A DNA stretch of 64,000 bases from Sphaerulina vaccinii. Lineage: Eukaryota > Ascomycota > Dothideomycetes > Mycosphaerellales > Mycosphaerellaceae. This document shows, in pieces, positions 61,704 to 64,000 of this stretch. Location: NCBI GenBank assembly GCA_022570795.1, contig JAKUDP010000001.1, forward strand, positions 2,790,001 to 2,854,000. The letters run 5' to 3'. The notes below the pieces were generated by a model. The model saw nothing but the letters and a program-made list of their open reading frames with translations, had not been told where the DNA came from and made no database searches. Position 1 is the stretch's first letter; each line of letters starts with the position of its first letter. The position numbers were made by a program, and so were the translations under genes.

Positions 61704-64000
61704 ATGATACCCTCAGGACGGCGGCGTGCAGGCGCGTTGTCACCTTTGACGATATGCCTGGCACTTCTGCTACTCTTCACAGCCACAGCTGAAGCTGCAG
61801 TACTTGGAATCGACTTTGGGACACTCAACATCAAAGCGGCACTCGTGAAACCTGGCATACCCCTCGATATCGTCTTGACCAAAGACTCAAAGCGAAAAGA
61901 GACGGCGGCATTGGCTTTCAAGCCCACTCGGGATGAAAAGAATAACATCGTCGCAAAGGAGGGAAGCTTCCCAGAGAGAGCATATGGTGGAGATGCGTTG
62001 GCTTTGCAGGGACGTATGCCTGGAGAGGTATTCCCGAACCTGAAGCAATTGCTGGGACTATCTGGCGAGCAAGCCGCTGAAAAGGTGGCAACTTATAAGC
62101 AGCGGTATCCAGCTGTGCAGGTTGAGCATGTGGAAGCTGTAGGAAGCACCGCTTTTAAGAGCGCAGCATTTCCAAGCGAGCACCCGCCATACAGTGTGGA
62201 GGAATTGATTGGCATGGAGTTGGCGAATATCAAGCGAAACGCGGAACTTATGGCAGGAAAGGGTAGCACTGTGAACGATGCGGTCATAACAATACCAGCA
62301 TTCTACACAGCAGACGAGAAGCGAGCTGTTGTCATGTCGGCATACTACGCAGGCTTCAATGTCCTTGGTCTCATCTCTGATGGTCTGGCTGTCGGCTTAG
62401 ACTACGCGAAGTCTCGCACGTTCCCCGACGTCACGAAAGGCGAGGCGCCAGAGTACCACTTAGTCTACGACATGGGCGCCGGATCTACCACCGCAAGTGT
62501 TCTGCGCTTCCAGAGCAAGAGCGTCAAAGACTACGGCAAGCACAATAAGACCATTCAAGAGGTGACTGTGCAGGGCGTCGGATACGATAGGACACTTGGA
62601 GGTGATGCTTTGAATCACGTTATACTGGACGACTTCGTGGCGAAGCTCTTGGCCAAGCCAGACGTGCAGAGCCGCGGAACTACTGAAGCCGAGATCAGAT
62701 CGAATGGTCGTGCCATGGCTCGCTTCTGGAAAGAGGCCGAGAGAGTCAGGCAAGTGTTGAGCGCGAACTCCGATACTTCAGCAGGGTTCGAGGAGATCCT
62801 TCCCGACATTGACCTACGAGTGAAGCTCAACCGAGGAGACTTTGAGAAACTGACAGCTGAGTATGCCGCGCGAGTTGCAACACCACTGGAGGATGCTTTG
62901 AAGATGGCCAAGTTGACATCCAAAGACCTCAATTCTGTCATCCTTCATGGAGGCGTCATTCGCACACCATTCGTGCAAAGCCGTCTCGAGGCCGTGATTG
63001 ACGACAAGTCGAAACTGAGGAGCAATGTCAATCCGGACGAGTCTGCTGTTTTTGGTGCAGCATTCAAGGCAGCAAGTCTGTCGCCTAGCTTCAAGGTCAA
63101 AGAGATTCGTGATTCTGAAGCCGCCGTCTATGCTGCCAGTCTCGTCTATCAGGACAATGGAAAGGAGAGGAAGCAAGGTCTTTTCACTCCGACATCACCG
63201 GCCGGCTCAGGTGCGATTACCAAGCAAGTCACATTCAAGGATCGGGAAGACTTCTCCTTCGGCTTCACCCAGACTGTCGAAGGCATTGATCGTCCGATAC
63301 TTGGCATCAAGGTTGAGAACCTGACAGCCTCAGTCGACCAACTCAAGATCAAGTTTGGCTGTGAGAAAGACGACATGATCACCAGATTCAGTGTCAAGCT
63401 GAATGCTAACTTCGCTCTGCCCGATGTCCTGACGGGCAGTGTGGGCTGCGAGGTGGACGATACCGCTAAGCCTGGTAGCGTTGGTGACTCTGTCAAGGGC
63501 TGGCTTGGACTCGGCAAGAAGAAGGACCAGGAGCCACTTGCCGATGGTCAAGATGACTCGCCAGTGGAGGAGGTCGATGCATCTGCATCTACTGCATCTG
63601 GGTCATCGAAAGCATCAAGCTCAACCTCCGCATCGGCAGAGACTACATCTAGCCCACCAAAGAAGCACATTGAGGTTGTGATGCTGAAGTTCAGCACTTC
63701 GCCACAAGGCAACGCGCAGCCAGATGCTGCACAGATCCAGCGAGTGGGCGACAGGCTGAAGAAGTTCGATGCTTCCGACATGGCACGTACCGCCCGAGAC
63801 GAAGCTCAGAATGTGTTGGAAAGCTACACCTACTCTGTGCGTGATTTCCTGGAGAACGTAGACTTCAGCGCAGTCAGCACCCCGGCACAGCGCGATGCCA
63901 TTAGCAAGCTTTTGCAGACTACCAAAGACTGGATGGAGTCGGGAGAGCCTGGCAAAGCCACGACGGATGTTCTGAAAGAGAAGTATCAGGCTCTCAAAGA
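61704..64000 (+). CDS. LHS1: ER-lumen Hsp70-family chaperone (Lhs1/Hyou1), 3' end outside window
   Basis: A large Hsp70 of the Grp170 class that acts as nucleotide exchange factor for BiP and aids protein import into the ER. The frame is open from the ATG at 61704 to the window edge (765 codons, no intron seen). A signal peptide (residues of about 12-31, PLTICLALLLLFTATAEAA) leads into the ATPase start AVLGIDFGTLNIKAAL. Hsp70 blocks: VNDAVITIPAFYTADEKRAV, HLVYDMGAGSTTASVL, GVGYDRTLGGDALNH and SVILHGGVIRTPFVQ, with NPDESAVFGAAFKAA. After the ATPase comes the beta domain (about 490-600) and an acidic/Ser-Ala loop (DASASTASGSSKASSSTS), typical of Grp170 proteins. The C-terminal helical part begins but is cut, so an HDEL-type retention signal cannot be checked. 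The Leu in IDFGTLN replaces a more usual charged residue. Confidence 0.95.
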   Translation, partial: MIPSGRRRAGALSPLTICLALLLLFTATAEAAVLGIDFGTLNIKAALVKPGIPLDIVLTKDSKRKETAALAFKPTRDEKNNIVAKEGSFPERAYGGDALALQGRMPGEVFPNLKQLLGLSGEQAAEKVATYKQRYPAVQVEHVEAVGSTAFKSAAFPSEHPPYSVEELIGMELANIKRNAELMAGKGSTVNDAVITIPAFYTADEKRAVVMSAYYAGFNVLGLISDGLAVGLDYAKSRTFPDVTKGEAPEYHLVYDMGAGSTTASVLRFQSKSVKDYGKHNKTIQEVTVQGVGYDRTLGGDALNHVILDDFVAKLLAKPDVQSRGTTEAEIRSNGRAMARFWKEAERVRQVLSANSDTSAGFEEILPDIDLRVKLNRGDFEKLTAEYAARVATPLEDALKMAKLTSKDLNSVILHGGVIRTPFVQSRLEAVIDDKSKLRSNVNPDESAVFGAAFKAASLSPSFKVKEIRDSEAAVYAASLVYQDNGKERKQGLFTPTSPAGSGAITKQVTFKDREDFSFGFTQTVEGIDRPILGIKVENLTASVDQLKIKFGCEKDDMITRFSVKLNANFALPDVLTGSVGCEVDDTAKPGSVGDSVKGWLGLGKKKDQEPLADGQDDSPVEEVDASASTASGSSKASSSTSASAETTSSPPKKHIEVVMLKFSTSPQGNAQPDAAQIQRVGDRLKKFDASDMARTARDEAQNVLESYTYSVRDFLENVDFSAVSTPAQRDAISKLLQTTKDWMESGEPGKATTDVLKEKYQALK

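Noticed and set aside
1..64000. Search for tRNA genes (GGTTCRANNCC B-box), rRNA, CRISPR arrays, transposase or reverse transcriptase ORFs, long terminal repeats and telomeric repeats.
   Set aside because: No convincing example of any was found by eye. A tRNAscan or RepeatMasker run would be decisive.

Overview
This window is nuclear DNA of a filamentous ascomycete (Pezizomycotina). The evidence is: genes on both strands at a density of roughly one per 3 kb, many short spliceosomal introns (46-65 nt, GT-AG, with CTNAC-type branch sites), a COP9 signalosome subunit, fungus-restricted protein families, small secreted proteins, and fungal versions of LEU2, POL3, CSE1 and LHS1. Two homologous introns inside one gene resemble the introner-like elements known from Dothideomycetes (Mycosphaerella relatives). 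Together with the gene style this makes a Dothideomycete the best guess, but the assignment is inference. No tRNA, rRNA, CRISPR array or transposon was recognised.

Layout. 1-1.1 kb: 3' half of an acetoacetyl-CoA synthetase gene. 2.1-4.4 kb: a homeodomain transcription factor (minus strand), with 3.8 kb of gene-free DNA upstream. 8.2-13.1 kb: DNA polymerase delta catalytic subunit (minus) diverging from COP9 subunit CSN5 (plus) across a 410-bp shared promoter that holds an ACGCGT (MCB) box. 13.4-18.5 kb: three minus-strand genes, namely a coiled-coil protein, a small secreted protein rebuilt from three exons, and an ACS/Dal5-type MFS transporter. 19.3-22.7 kb: an SRA-YDG domain protein (minus), recovered only by joining three exons, diverging from LEU2 (3-isopropylmalate dehydrogenase), which begins with four very short exons. 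23.1-28.0 kb: a SANT-domain protein (minus) and a FCP1/NIF-type HAD protein (plus). 28.6-35.5 kb: a secreted lysozyme/SLT-like protein and a 1743-residue protein with an N-terminal GHKL ATPase and a C-terminal HExxH motif. 36.0-39.9 kb: exportin CSE1 with two sister introns, then a small unknown gene. 40.7-47.0 kb: a four-TM glycoprotein, 3 kb without a clear gene, and a secreted PR-1/CAP protein. 47.9-55.5 kb: a SPATA20/YyaL-type thioredoxin-fold protein, a secreted tripeptidyl-aminopeptidase-like hydrolase and a lipase-like alpha/beta hydrolase. 57.1-60.8 kb: an APC-family permease and an unknown three-exon gene. 61.7 kb to the end: ER Hsp70-family chaperone LHS1, cut by the window edge.

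The genes do not form a biosynthetic cluster. They are mostly housekeeping functions (replication, nuclear transport, protein turnover, ER folding, leucine synthesis) mixed with accessory secreted and membrane proteins. The observations most worth following are: (i) the pair of homologous introns in CSE1, with a third intron in another gene sharing their 3' end; (ii) the GHKL-ATPase/HExxH giant protein; (iii) the SRA-YDG gene; and (iv) loss of one CysA zinc-ligand cysteine in DNA polymerase delta.

Gene models were built by hand from splice consensus and family knowledge. All exon boundaries quoted keep the frame through to a stop codon, but none has transcript support here.
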